Assembly (NCBI GenBank): GCA_049587755.1 | Contig: JBAVEN010000010.1 | Location: 124,001 to 188,000 of the forward strand | Origin: Bog-375 sp049587755 | Lineage (GTDB): Bacteria > Acidobacteriota > Terriglobia > Bryobacterales > Bryobacteraceae | Length of the DNA: 64,000 bases | Reading direction: 5' to 3' | Shown: positions 49,898 to 60,468 of the stretch, piece after piece | Layout of the letters: each line of letters starts with the position of its first letter | How positions within the stretch are numbered: position 1 is the stretch's first letter | Translations under genes and position numbers: made by a program | Notes under the pieces: generated by a model | Databases searched by the model: none | Told to the model about the DNA's origin: nothing | What the model saw: only the letters and a program-made list of their open reading frames with translations

Positions 49898-50244
49898 CGG
49901 ACGAGCGGCTGGATTCGATCATCGCCAATCTGCTGCGCGGCGGCGTGACGCTTTCGGCCGCGCTGGCGTTCTCGGGCGGCATTTGGTACCTGGCGGAAAG
50001 CGGACGCGGGATCGTTCACTATGGCCGATTTCAGGCCGGCGTCTGCGGGCTTCGCGGGCTCGCCCGGTTGCCCGGGCCGCAGGCGTTGATTTTCGCCGGG
50101 CTGCTGCTGCTGATCGCCACTCCCGTGGCGCGGGTAGCGTGCTCGCTGGTGGCGTTCGCGCTCGAACGGGACCGGGTCTACGTCGTGTGCACGCTGCTGG
50201 TGCTGGCGGTGCTGTTGTATAGCATCGGGACTGCTTTATGGTGA
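49894..50244 (+). CDS. DUF1634 membrane protein
   Basis: The 116-residue product has three membrane helices: LLRGGVTLSAALAFSGGIWY, ALIFAGLLLLIATPVARVAC and VYVVCTLLVLAVLLYSIGTA. DUF1634 genes are usually coupled to TauE-type exporters, as here through an ATGA overlap, so it is probably a helper subunit. Confidence 0.9.
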   Translation: MTDERLDSIIANLLRGGVTLSAALAFSGGIWYLAESGRGIVHYGRFQAGVCGLRGLARLPGPQALIFAGLLLLIATPVARVACSLVAFALERDRVYVVCTLLVLAVLLYSIGTALW

Positions 50245-50301
50245 TCGCGGGCGAGGTTTTTGGTGGTTCCCCTGCGCGCCCGCCTGCCGCATAATCAAAA
50301 C

Positions 50302-50715
50302 ATGGCCGAGGGATTGCGTTTCGCCTGTCAGCCCGGCTGCATCGCCTGCTGCACGCAAAAAGGGTTCGTGTATCTGACCGAAGCGGATGCGTTGCGCATC
50401 GCGGAATACCTGGGGCTGAGCGCGGCGTTATTCGAGAAGCGGTATTGCTACCGCACTCGCCGCCAGCTTCGCCTGCGAGTACCGCGCGAGGCGCAGTGTC
50501 ATTTCCTGCGAGATGGCGGATGCTCCATTCACGCCGTCAAGCCGGTTCAGTGCCGCATTTTTCCCTTCTGGCCGGAGATGCTGCAATGCCGCGCCGAGTG
50601 GCGCAAGACGGCGCGCTATTGCCCCGGCATCGGCCAGGGCCCGTTGATCCAAATCGAAGCCGCGCGCGACCAGGCGCAGGAAATGCGGGAAGCGTATCCG
50701 GCGATGTACCCCTAG
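50302..50715 (+). CDS. YkgJ-type cysteine-cluster protein
   Basis: The ATG at 50302 (MAEGLRFACQPG) fits better than a TTG at 50260. The 137-residue product has CQPGCIACCTQKGFVYLTEA, the family's CxxxCxxCC metal-cluster motif, then QCHFLRDGGCSIHAVKPVQC and RIFPFWPEM. Such proteins bind Fe-S or zinc. The stop (TAG at 50713-50715) falls where the second copy at 54617 has TGG, so it may have lost a short C-terminal tail. Confidence 0.85.
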   Translation: MAEGLRFACQPGCIACCTQKGFVYLTEADALRIAEYLGLSAALFEKRYCYRTRRQLRLRVPREAQCHFLRDGGCSIHAVKPVQCRIFPFWPEMLQCRAEWRKTARYCPGIGQGPLIQIEAARDQAQEMREAYPAMYP

Positions 50716-50735
50716 GCTGCGCGGGCGGAGGAGAT
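50598..50735 (+). repeat. ykgJ 3' end, direct-repeat copy A
   Basis: This part of the ykgJ gene and its downstream edge matches 54494-54650 at most positions, e.g. CCCGTTGATCCAAATCGAAG against CCCGTTGATCCAGATCGAAG, continuing through GCGCGCGACCAGGCGC and GGAAATGCGGGAAGC. Both copies run in the same direction and bracket the TonB receptor gene. Confidence 0.75.
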
Positions 50736-50770
50736 GTCAGACGCGTCCCAGCGTCGGAATCCCTTCTCCT

Positions 50771-53700
50771 TCAAAATGTGAACTTCGCGGCGACCTGAAC
50801 CAACCGGGGAGCGGTCGCACTGACGACTTGGCCGAACGTCGCGCTGCTTAGATTGCCGTCAACGGCTTGCGGCCCAAAGAACTGAGCGTGGTTGAAGACA
50901 TTGAATGCCTCGAACCGGAGCTGCACAGATTTCGATTCGGTGAGAAGCAGGTTCTTGAGTAACGCCATATCGAAGTTCTCGATTCCGGGGCCATGGAAAT
51001 AACGCCGTGAAGCATTGCCCGGAGTGCCCAAGGCATTTTCGCTGAAGAGCCCGGCATTGAAGTAGGGGCGCCCGTCTCGGGGATTGCGATTCAGATTGAG
51101 GGAACCATCTGCGACATCGGGTTCATCAACGCCATAGTTGTTAATCCCGTTTGGCTCCGCGCCCAACAACGAGTTGTCTCCGTAGTTGATAAGCGTCACA
51201 GGCAAACCGCTGCTGAAGCGCGTGATCCCTGAGAATTCCCACCCTTCAGTCCAGCGGTTTCTGACATGGAGAAAGCGCTTGAAGGGAACCTGGTAGCTGT
51301 AGCTCACGACGAAGTTCTGACTAATATCGAAAGCGGACAGAGCCCTGCTGAGCGAGGGATTGAGAGGGTTAACTTCTTCGCCCAGGTTGGAGGATTGGTC
51401 CAGGGACTTGCCGTACGTATACGCGGCTAATAACTGCAGGGATCCGCTGGTGTGCCGCAAGGCGGCCTGCAGAGAGTTGTAGTTGGAGTTGCCAATGGTG
51501 GTCTCTAACGTGTCGCTTCCGAAGTCGGGCCCCAACGGCTCTCTCGTCCCACTGATCACTTGGCCCGATGCGGTGGTGAAGACATCGCTTTCGCGGAATG
51601 GGCCGCACGGGGTCTGGCCGGGCGCCAGGTTGGCGGGGTTACTAAGCTGCAGACAGAGCGCCGGGTTGCCGGGATTGGCTTCCCTCAGCACGAGAAGGTG
51701 ATGGGCCTGAGTGCCCACATAGCTTACATCGAGCACGGTGTTGTTTCCGAAGCCACGCTCGATCGAGAGCATGTAATCTTCGGCGTAAGGAATCCTGTTG
51801 TTAGTCGGATAGGTTGGCATGCCGCTGATGGGTTCAAACTGCGACCAGTCGAGGCTTGCGTCCGGATGGCTTGCCGTCGTATTCAGGGGCGCAAGCTGAA
51901 CCGGAAAAAACTGGCCCACATTTTGGCCGTTGGCGGCGGTAATGAATGGAGTGGCGAACAGCGGCGGAGCCGGGCTGGTGTAGGTGGTTCCGTACGGCGC
52001 ATTCGCGCTCATGATTCCAATGGTCAGGGCTTCGATTGCGGTGTAAAACAGGCCATAGCTGGCCCCCACGCTTGTCTTGCCGGGCCCGCCAAGGATCCTG
52101 CCGAGCAGGTTGTCCTGACCGGCGCTGGGAGCGTATGCCAAACCGACGCGCGGCGCCAAATCCAGATTTCCGGCTGGTGCCAAGGTGCGCGGGACACCGG
52201 GATCGGTGGGAAACAAGATGCCCGCCGGCGCACCGGGGAAGGCGACTGACTGGCGGCCGGGCTCGAAGGTTGCGATCTGATTGTATTTCTCATACCAGGG
52301 CTCGATGCGGTCCCAGCGCAGGCCATAGTTCAAGGTGAGATTCTGATTCACGCGCCAGCTATCTTGGGTGTAAAGGCCGGCATACTTATCGCGGCCATAG
52401 AACGCCTGAAGCTGGCTTTGGTTGAACTGGCTTGGAATGCCCAGCAGGAAGTCCGCAAAGTCGACACCGGTCTCGCTGCCGAAGAATATGAAATTACCGT
52501 TCAACTGGGCGATTGGATCGGTATTGACCTGATCGTAGTGGAATTCGCCGCCGACCTTGATGGTGTGCGTTCCCACGACCTTGGAGAAGCTATCGCGCCA
52601 TTGAATCGTGTTATTGACCTGCTTCAACTGGTTCGTGTTGGTGCCGATGGAGAAGTTATTGAAGTCGACGCTTTCCACTCCCTCGGTTGTGGGCGATAGC
52701 GGAACGATGCCGGGCGTGTTTTTGCCCACAACGAATCCTTGGGACGCGAGGCTTGTGCCGACGCCGCCAATGGGCTGGCCCAATTCCGTGGCGTCGCGCA
52801 TGAAGCTGAAGTGGAATTCGTTGACGGCGGTCGAACCGAACGTCCTGGTATCGCCCAAGGCGAGCAGTTGGGCTCGTCCGGAGTTCAGGGCGTTGAAGCC
52901 GGGAACACTCGCGCCACCCTGAGCGACGGGATACGGGTTGTTTTGCGTCCAGCCGTCCAGAAAGTAATAAGTGGACAACATCCCCCAGCGCGTCGTGCCG
53001 TCGACCCGGTAAGCACCTTTGTCGTCCCGCAAGGTTTCGTCATACGACGACGTGGAAAAGGTGCCATTGGGATTGTTGGGCAAAGGAATGTATTGCAGAA
53101 GATTGGCAGCGGGCGCCGCCCACGCGCTCCTGGGGATGATCGCGTTGGGAAGAACACACTGCGTGGCACTGGCGCATCCCGGAAAAAAATAGGGCTCACC
53201 CGTGGCTACAACGTAGCCGAGTTTCTGCGAAAGCTGGCTGGCCCAATAGAGGCCGCTCACGGTGGTGGGGACCGGGCTCCCATTTTGATCGACGGTCGTG
53301 AACGAGCTCGCAACATCGGACAGATTGCCGCTGCGGTCCTGGAGCGAAGGAACCGGGATTTCTCCCGTATCGACTCCCTGGGTCAACCGGGTGCCTTGAT
53401 AGTCGGCGAAGAAAAAGACCTTGCTCTGCAGGATGGGGCCGCCCAGCGTGCCCCCGAATTGATTTTGATCAAACGCACCGCGCGTGGGCGAAAAGTAGTT
53501 GCGGGCATCGAGACTCGTATTGCGCACGAATTCGAAGGCATCGCCGTGGAAGGCATTCGTCCCGGACTTCGTGACCACCTCGACCTGGCCTCCGCTGAAC
53601 TCGCCATACTCCGCGTCGAAGTTATTCGTGAGAATCCGGAATTCGGCGATGGAATCCAGGTTGGGAACGATCGCCGTGCCCATGTTGACGTCTTCTTCGA

Positions 53701-54355
53701 CGTCGCTTCCATTCAGCACAAAGCTGTTGGCAAATTCCCGCTGACCGTTGATCGAGATGGTTCCGGGGTTCAAATCGCCGGAGGGAGAAAATGCGCTTAC
53801 CCCTACATCCTGGGCGGTTTCGGATGTCAGAGATGTAATGGGAGCGACGCCGGATTGGAGGGCGAGGAGGTCCGTGTAGCTGCGGCCATTGAGCGGCACG
53901 GCCGTCATCTGTTTGCCCGAGATGACTTGCCCCATCTCTGTATCGGCCGTTTCGACATGAGCGGCCGATTCGGAAACGGTGATCACCTCGGTCTTTTTGC
54001 CGATCACGAGCGTCGCGTCCACCACCACCTTGCTGTTGACATCGACCCCAACACCGGTGCGCCGGAGAGGCCTGAACCCGGACGCGTCCACTTCGACCTC
54101 ATAACGTCCCGGTGGCAGGCTCTGGAAGGAATAGAAACCCTGGCCATCGGCTGTGATGGTCTGCTTCGCGCCTGTGGCCGTATCCGTCGCGGTTACCTTC
54201 GCGCCGGGGACCGCTCTGCCGCTGGGGTCTGCAATGGTTCCCAGGATGCTTCCACCGTCGTTTGCGCGCAGAGTCGATACCAGCAGGGCAAGCAGAGCGA
54301 CGGTCAGGAATTGGCTTGTCCCGCTCAGGAACGGCTTGGAGGCGCGGAAAGACAT
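50771..54355 (-). CDS. large TonB-dependent receptor with N-terminal carboxypeptidase-like domain (Oar type)
   Basis: I start at 54355 (MSFRASKPFL) for a clean signal peptide (FLTVALLALLVSTLRA); 1194 residues. It begins with a carboxypeptidase regulatory-like beta domain (ILGTIADPSGRAVPGAKVTA, GFYSFQSLPPGRYEVEVDAS), then a plug (GQVISGKQMTAVPLNGRSYT, IAEFRILTNNFDAEYGEFSG), and a large barrel with YGLRWDRIEPWYEKYNQIAT, ending in VQVAAKFTF, the aromatic last strand. It imports an unknown large ligand through the outer membrane. By eye it is lower in GC than its neighbours, and it lies between two copies of the ykgJ 3' end. Confidence 0.9.
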   Translation of the reverse strand: MSFRASKPFLSGTSQFLTVALLALLVSTLRANDGGSILGTIADPSGRAVPGAKVTATDTATGAKQTITADGQGFYSFQSLPPGRYEVEVDASGFRPLRRTGVGVDVNSKVVVDATLVIGKKTEVITVSESAAHVETADTEMGQVISGKQMTAVPLNGRSYTDLLALQSGVAPITSLTSETAQDVGVSAFSPSGDLNPGTISINGQREFANSFVLNGSDVEEDVNMGTAIVPNLDSIAEFRILTNNFDAEYGEFSGGQVEVVTKSGTNAFHGDAFEFVRNTSLDARNYFSPTRGAFDQNQFGGTLGGPILQSKVFFFADYQGTRLTQGVDTGEIPVPSLQDRSGNLSDVASSFTTVDQNGSPVPTTVSGLYWASQLSQKLGYVVATGEPYFFPGCASATQCVLPNAIIPRSAWAAPAANLLQYIPLPNNPNGTFSTSSYDETLRDDKGAYRVDGTTRWGMLSTYYFLDGWTQNNPYPVAQGGASVPGFNALNSGRAQLLALGDTRTFGSTAVNEFHFSFMRDATELGQPIGGVGTSLASQGFVVGKNTPGIVPLSPTTEGVESVDFNNFSIGTNTNQLKQVNNTIQWRDSFSKVVGTHTIKVGGEFHYDQVNTDPIAQLNGNFIFFGSETGVDFADFLLGIPSQFNQSQLQAFYGRDKYAGLYTQDSWRVNQNLTLNYGLRWDRIEPWYEKYNQIATFEPGRQSVAFPGAPAGILFPTDPGVPRTLAPAGNLDLAPRVGLAYAPSAGQDNLLGRILGGPGKTSVGASYGLFYTAIEALTIGIMSANAPYGTTYTSPAPPLFATPFITAANGQNVGQFFPVQLAPLNTTASHPDASLDWSQFEPISGMPTYPTNNRIPYAEDYMLSIERGFGNNTVLDVSYVGTQAHHLLVLREANPGNPALCLQLSNPANLAPGQTPCGPFRESDVFTTASGQVISGTREPLGPDFGSDTLETTIGNSNYNSLQAALRHTSGSLQLLAAYTYGKSLDQSSNLGEEVNPLNPSLSRALSAFDISQNFVVSYSYQVPFKRFLHVRNRWTEGWEFSGITRFSSGLPVTLINYGDNSLLGAEPNGINNYGVDEPDVADGSLNLNRNPRDGRPYFNAGLFSENALGTPGNASRRYFHGPGIENFDMALLKNLLLTESKSVQLRFEAFNVFNHAQFFGPQAVDGNLSSATFGQVVSATAPRLVQVAAKFTF

Positions 54356-54493
54356 CGTTCTCTGTTTGCAAATCGGTTGCATACTTGTGACAAGTCTCTC
54401 GAGCCGTTTACCCAATGTTATTGAGCAAACTCGTTCAGGTCAACGACAATCAGCAAATGAGTTGCAACTGGGTCTGAATGGCATCAATCCAGT

Positions 54494-54650
54494 GCCGAGC
54501 GGCGGAGGGCGCGGAGCGGCGCGGCATTGCGCGGCGCAGGCCAGGCCCGTTGATCCAGATCGAAGCCGCGCGCGACCAGGCGCGGGAAATGCGGGAAGCT
54601 TATCCCATGATGTATCCGTGGGCGGCGCGGGCGGTGGTCCGGTTGATCCG
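54494..54650 (+). pseudogene. ykgJ 3' end, degraded copy B
   Basis: The frame reads GPLIQIEAARDQAREMREAY, then PMMYPWAARAVVRLIRAG, the C-terminus of a YkgJ-type protein. The cysteine-cluster part is absent; only eroded traces of the preceding segment remain. Compared with copy A, the Trp codon (TGG) at the end is kept and the tail is longer. The rest of 54416-54811 has nothing I recognise. Confidence 0.65.
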
Positions 54651-54811
54651 CGCCGGCGATCGCCGCGCAGGGCCGTGCCGGATTTCGTGTCACGTTCGGC
54701 CGGCGCACGCGGCTGGCTTAACAAGCGGTGCCCTGACAATGGAGTCTTGATTCGAGGGCGAAGCTCGGTGTAATCGGTGTGTCGATCGCAATCGGACTGG
54801 TGGTGTTCGGT

Positions 54812-54985
54812 TCAGTATTTCAAGGCCGAGTCGATGCGCGCCAGCAACTCGTCCGCTGAAAACGGCTTGGTGAGGTAGTCGTTGGCGCCCGCGGCTAAGG
54901 CGATGCTTTTCGAGTGCGCATGATTGGCCGGGACCATGATGTAGCGGTCCGTCCGGTTTGCTTCCTGATCGATGATGGTGAGCAT
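54812..54985 (-). pseudogene. C-terminal remnant of a response-regulator receiver domain
   Basis: The minus-strand frame (57 codons) reads RYIMVPANHAHSKSIALAAG, then ANDYLTKPFSADELLARIDS and ALKY, the last two thirds of a CheY-like receiver: the Thr/Ser region, the GA-DYL-KPF block with its conserved Lys, and the final helix. The acidic pocket and phospho-acceptor Asp are missing. It lies downstream of the ATP synthase genes and was probably trimmed by rearrangement. Confidence 0.6.
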
Positions 54986-54996
54986 CTCTCGCTTTT

Positions 54997-55025
54997 GCGG
55001 CCGCGGCAGGTGTCTGCGCGGCCGC
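54997..55025 (-). terminator. hairpin just after atpC
   Basis: A perfect inverted repeat GCGGCCGCG/CGCGGCCGC with an 11-base loop begins 7 bases after the atpC stop. On the minus strand the bases after the stem are A-rich (AAAAGC), not T-rich, so it is not a classical intrinsic terminator; it could protect the mRNA end or act with Rho. Confidence 0.35.
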
Positions 55026-55031
55026 GCCTTG

Positions 55032-55436
55032 CTATTTCCGCTCTGCGGCGGCGATGCGGGCTTTTGCCAGAGCGACGGCTTCCAGCGCCTCGGAAGAAGC
55101 TTGGCCGGTGGATGCGGCTTGCAATTCTAACTGGGCGCGCTCGAGATCGGCGCGGGCGCGCGCCACGTCGATATCTTCGGCGCGCTCGGCTATGGTGGCG
55201 AGCACGCGCACCTGGCCGGGAAGCACTTCCACCATGCCGCCTTGCACGGCCAGGAAACGGCGCGCTGCGCCGGAGGCGTAACTCAGCGTTCCGGCGCCGA
55301 GCAAGCTGAGCAGCGGGGCGTGACCCGGCAGAATCCCCAGGTAGCCGTCCTCGCCCGGCACCTGCACGTCGGTGACCTGCTCGCTCACCATCGCGCGCTC
55401 CGGCGTGACCACTTCGAGTTCGATCCGCTGCGTCAT
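55032..55436 (-). CDS. atpC: ATP synthase F1 epsilon subunit
   Basis: The 134-residue product has the epsilon beta-sandwich: ELEVVTPERAMVSEQVTDVQ, VPGEDGYLGILPGHAPLLSL, FLAVQGGMVEVLPGQVRVLA, and a C-terminal helical hairpin (ARARADLERAQLELQAAS). Epsilon couples gamma rotation to catalysis and can inhibit ATP hydrolysis. It starts 1 base after the atpD stop. Confidence 0.95.
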   Translation of the reverse strand: MTQRIELEVVTPERAMVSEQVTDVQVPGEDGYLGILPGHAPLLSLLGAGTLSYASGAARRFLAVQGGMVEVLPGQVRVLATIAERAEDIDVARARADLERAQLELQAASTGQASSEALEAVALAKARIAAAERK

Positions 55437-55437
55437 C

Positions 55438-56886
<1,449 letters not shown>

Positions 56887-56895
56887 AGCTTCCTT

Positions 56896-57768
56896 TTATC
56901 CTGCCGCCGCGGCGCCGCTGACCACCTCGATGATTTCCTTGGTGATGCTGGCCTGGCGCACGCGGTTCATAAACAATGTCAGCTTATCGATCATTTCGGC
57001 CGCGTTCGAAGTGGCCGCTTCCATGGCGGTCATGCGCGCAGCGTGCTCGGCGGCTGCGGATTCGATCAGCGCGTGAAAGAACTCCATTTCCACGTAACGC
57101 GGCAGCAGCACGTCCAGCATTTGGGCGGGCGCCTGCTCGAAAATGTAGTCGGCGGGACCCGCTCCGGCGGGCGACCCGGCCGGCATTTCCACCGGCAGCA
57201 CCTGCGCCAGCGTGAGCTTCTGCGCCACCACGCTTTTAAATTCGTTGTAGAGGATATAAACCGCGTCGATCTCCGCGCGGCGGTACATGTCCATCGCCCT
57301 GCGCGCGATGGCGGCCGTGTCGGCATAAGCTGGTCTGTTGGCCAGGCCGATGGCATCGCCCGCAATAGCGGCGCGGCGTTTGCGGAAGAAGTCGCGGCCC
57401 TTGCGGCCAATCAGCTCCAGCTTGACGGCAGCCCGGGGACGCTCCGCCATGAAGCGCTGCGCGCCTTTGATGAGGTTGGTATTGAACGCGCCGGCGAGAC
57501 CTTTGTCCGCGGTGATGAGCACCAGCAGGATGTTAACCTCCTCGCGGCGCGCCAGCAGTTCGTTCCCCCTGGCCAGATCGTCCCGCGCCGTGGCGGCGGC
57601 AACGTTCGCCAGTACGCTTCGCAGCATGCCGCCATAGGGCCGCGACTGGATGACGCGATCCTGCGCGCGGCGCAGCTTGGCCGCCGAAACCATTTTCATG
57701 GCCTTGGTGATCTGCTGCGTGTTCTTAACCGAGCGGATGCGCCGCCGGATGTCGATAAGACTAGGCAT
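56896..57768 (-). CDS. atpG: ATP synthase F1 gamma subunit
   Basis: The 290-residue rotor subunit starts MPSLIDIRRRIRSVKNTQQI, then TKAMKMVSAAKLRRAQDRVI, has the family's ITADKGLAGAFNTNLIKGAQ and ends in helices with MTAMEAATSNAAEMIDKLTL, and VRQASITKEIIEVVSGAAA. It overlaps the atpA stop by 8 bases. Confidence 0.97.
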   Translation of the reverse strand: MPSLIDIRRRIRSVKNTQQITKAMKMVSAAKLRRAQDRVIQSRPYGGMLRSVLANVAAATARDDLARGNELLARREEVNILLVLITADKGLAGAFNTNLIKGAQRFMAERPRAAVKLELIGRKGRDFFRKRRAAIAGDAIGLANRPAYADTAAIARRAMDMYRRAEIDAVYILYNEFKSVVAQKLTLAQVLPVEMPAGSPAGAGPADYIFEQAPAQMLDVLLPRYVEMEFFHALIESAAAEHAARMTAMEAATSNAAEMIDKLTLFMNRVRQASITKEIIEVVSGAAAAG

Positions 57769-59302
57769 GCGCGGATTCCGCGGTTTTCTGATCGGCCACG
57801 AACCGCGCCTTGAATTCCTCGACGGTGGCCCTCAGCTTGTCGCGCAGTTCGTTGTCCAGGGCCTTCTTGATGCGAATCTCCTCCCACAGCCCCGGTTGCG
57901 CGTTATCGATGAAGCGGTAGAGCTCTTCCTCGAATTTGCGGCACTGCTCCACCGGGAGATCGTCCAGGTAGCCCTGCGTGCCGGCGAAGATGATCGCGAT
58001 CTGCTTCTCCACCGGCAGCGGCTGGTATTGGCCCTGCTTGAGAATCTCCACCAGGTGCTTGCCGCGGTTGAGTTGCGCCAGCGAAGCCTTGTCCAGGTCG
58101 CTGCCGAACTGGGCAAACGCCGCCAGATCCCGGTACTGCGCCAGGTCCAGGCGCATGCTGCCGGCGATCTGCTTCATGGCCTTGACCTGCGCGTTGCCGC
58201 CCACGCGGCTGACAGAAATGCCCACGTTGATGGCCGGGCGAACGTTGGAATTGAACAGGTCGGACTCCAGGAAGATCTGGCCGTCGGTGATGGAAATGAC
58301 GTTGGTGGGAATGTAGGCGGAAACATCGCCGGCCTGGGTCTCGATGAACGGCAGGGCGGTGAGCGATCCGCTGCCGTGCGCCGCGTTCAGCTTGGCGGCG
58401 CGCTCCAGCAGGCGGCTGTGCAGGTAGAAAACGTCGCCCGGATAGGCTTCGCGCCCCGGCGGCCGCCGCAGCAGCAGGGAGATTTCGCGGTAGGCGGCGG
58501 CGTGCTTGGAAAGATCGTCGTAGATGCACAGCGCATGGCGCCCGCTGTCGCGGAAGAATTCGCCCATCGCGCAGCCGGAAAATGGGGCGATGTATTGCAT
58601 CGGCGCCGGGTCCGACGCGGTGGCCGCCACCACGATGGTGTACGCCATGGCGCCGAAATCTTCCAGCGTCTTCACCACCTGCGCCACCGTCGAGCGCTTC
58701 TGGCCGATCGCGACATAGATGCAAATCATGTCGCCGCCCTTTTGGTTGATGATGGCGTCGAGCGCAATCGCCGTCTTGCCGGTCTGCCGGTCGCCGATGA
58801 TCAGCTCGCGCTGCCCGCGGCCGATCGGGATCATGGCGTCGATGGCCTTGATGCCGGTCTGCATCGGCTCCTTCACCGGCTGGCGCGCCACCACGCCGGG
58901 CGCCAGGCGCTCCACGGGGTTGAATTGCGAGGTGTGAATCGGGCCCTTGTCATCGATCGGCTGGCCGAGCGCGTCCACCACGCGGCCGATCAAAGCGTCG
59001 CCCACCGGCACCGACATGATGCGCCGCGTGCGCCGCACCTCGTCGCCTTCCTTGATCTCCGTGTAATCGCCCAGCAGCACCGAGCCCACCTGGTCCTCTT
59101 CCAAATTCATGGCGATGCCCGCCACATCGTGAGGGAACTCGATCAGCTCGCCGGCCATCACCTTTTCCAGGCCGTGAATCCTGGCGATGCCATCGCCCAC
59201 CGAAATCACCGAGCCTACCTCGGAAACGTCGACCGCGGTTTCGTAATTCTCAATCTCCTGGCGGAGAATGCTGGTAATCTCGTCCGCTCGAATCTGCGCC
59301 AT
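57761..59302 (-). CDS. atpA: ATP synthase F1 alpha subunit
   Basis: The 513-residue subunit has IRADEITSILRQEIENYETA at the start, the P-loop GDRQTGKTAIALDAIINQKG, ICIYVAIGQKRSTVAQVVKT, and ISITDGQIFLESDLFNSNVR plus AINVGISVSRVGGNAQVKAM with the Arg finger region. Normal length. Confidence 0.98.
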   Translation of the reverse strand: MAQIRADEITSILRQEIENYETAVDVSEVGSVISVGDGIARIHGLEKVMAGELIEFPHDVAGIAMNLEEDQVGSVLLGDYTEIKEGDEVRRTRRIMSVPVGDALIGRVVDALGQPIDDKGPIHTSQFNPVERLAPGVVARQPVKEPMQTGIKAIDAMIPIGRGQRELIIGDRQTGKTAIALDAIINQKGGDMICIYVAIGQKRSTVAQVVKTLEDFGAMAYTIVVAATASDPAPMQYIAPFSGCAMGEFFRDSGRHALCIYDDLSKHAAAYREISLLLRRPPGREAYPGDVFYLHSRLLERAAKLNAAHGSGSLTALPFIETQAGDVSAYIPTNVISITDGQIFLESDLFNSNVRPAINVGISVSRVGGNAQVKAMKQIAGSMRLDLAQYRDLAAFAQFGSDLDKASLAQLNRGKHLVEILKQGQYQPLPVEKQIAIIFAGTQGYLDDLPVEQCRKFEEELYRFIDNAQPGLWEEIRIKKALDNELRDKLRATVEEFKARFVADQKTAESAHA

Positions 59303-59313
59303 ATACTTTTCCG

Positions 59314-59871
59314 TTACGATGAACTTTCCGCGCTGAGCCGCCGCTCCAGAACCTGCAACTGGCCGCGCACCGAGCCGTCATACACCGTGGAGCCGATGCG
59401 CGCCACCACGCCGCCGATGAGCGCGGGATCGACGGCGAACTGCGCGCGAAGGCGTTTCTGGCTGGCCTTCTCGAGCGCCGCGGTAAGCGCTGCGCGCTGT
59501 CCTTCGCTCAGCTCTCGCGCCGAAGCCACTTGGGCCCGGGCGAACCCCAGACGCTCGTCGAGTACCTGCTCGAAGGCGTTGACCACATCGCTGAACGCAG
59601 CAATGCGGCGATGATCGATCAGCACAAACAGAAGATTGCGCGTGATGCGCGAGAGCCCCAGAATGTCCGCTACCCGGCCGACCACCGCCCGCTTGCGTCC
59701 CGGCGGCACCGCGGGGGTGATGAGGGCGTTGCGCAGCTCGGCCGAGCGAAGCGCGCTTTCGAAGGTGCGCAGCTCGGCAACCGCGTTCTGCGGAGCCAGC
59801 GCGGACCCGGCGGCGGTGACTACATCGGCAAGAGCGTTGGCGTATCGCGTGGCTGCGGCTGAAACAGGCAT
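59314..59871 (-). CDS. atpH: ATP synthase F1 delta subunit
   Basis: The 185-residue product shows AAATRYANALADVVTAAGSA, an OSCP-type N-terminal bundle, KRAVVGRVADILGLSRITRN, LLFVLIDHRRIAAFSDVVNA and the C-terminal DPALIGGVVARIGSTVYDGS. It joins the peripheral stalk to the top of F1. It starts 6 bases after the b' gene. Confidence 0.93.
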   Translation of the reverse strand: MPVSAAATRYANALADVVTAAGSALAPQNAVAELRTFESALRSAELRNALITPAVPPGRKRAVVGRVADILGLSRITRNLLFVLIDHRRIAAFSDVVNAFEQVLDERLGFARAQVASARELSEGQRAALTAALEKASQKRLRAQFAVDPALIGGVVARIGSTVYDGSVRGQLQVLERRLSAESSS

Positions 59872-59877
59872 GGTGGC

Positions 59878-60468
59878 TCAGTTTCCCGTGGCGGGTGGAT
59901 GGAGACCGCGCGCGAAGCCTCCCACCAGCCGGTCTTCGGCGTCCGCGTCCATCCGCGCCCGGACTTTCTGCTCCGCCAGCTCCACCGCCAGCCGCGCGGC
60001 GTAGCGTTGCAATTCGAGACGCGCGGCTTTCTGCGCCGCCCAGATTTCCTGTTCGCCGTTGGCCCCAATCTTGGCGATCTCCGCGGCGGTGCGCTGCGCG
60101 TAGCGCTCGGTTTCGGCGGCGGATTCCTTCTGCGATTCGGCGCGCAAGGCGGCGATTTCCGCGTCCAGGCTGGCCAGGCGGCGGTCCACTTCGGCAGTGC
60201 GGGCTTCTGCGTCCTTAACAGCGCGCTCCGATTCCGCCAAGTCCTGACGGATTCCCGCCGCGCGCGCCGCGTAATAGGGGCCGGCGTATTTGCGGATCAG
60301 GTAGCCCAGTCCGCCGGCCAAAAGCAGGAAGTTGGCCCACTCCCAGATTTTGAGATTGCCCTCCGCGGGCCCTGCAGCTTCCTTCTTGGCGGGCTCCGCC
60401 GCCAGCGCCGCGCCGGGCAGGCCGGCCGTCAGAACCGCCAACCAAACCGCGAGCAGCAGGCGTTTCAT
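59878..60468 (-). CDS. atpF: ATP synthase F0 b'-type subunit with signal-like N-terminus
   Basis: The 196-residue product starts with a cleavable-looking signal (MKRLLLAVWLAVLTAGLPGA), an Ala/Lys linker, then a second membrane helix (IWEWANFLLLAGGLGYLIRK) and a long charged helix (VKDAEARTAEVDRRLASLDA and on), as in peripheral-stalk subunits. Its start overlaps the stop of the other b gene by 4 bases. Two different b chains would make a b/b' stalk. Confidence 0.85.
   Translation of the reverse strand: MKRLLLAVWLAVLTAGLPGAALAAEPAKKEAAGPAEGNLKIWEWANFLLLAGGLGYLIRKYAGPYYAARAAGIRQDLAESERAVKDAEARTAEVDRRLASLDAEIAALRAESQKESAAETERYAQRTAAEIAKIGANGEQEIWAAQKAARLELQRYAARLAVELAEQKVRARMDADAEDRLVGGFARGLHPPATGN

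Noticed and set aside
52739..54424. A 561-codon plus-strand frame opposite the TonB receptor
   Set aside because: The receptor on the minus strand has clear signal, plug and barrel motifs; the opposite frame has none.
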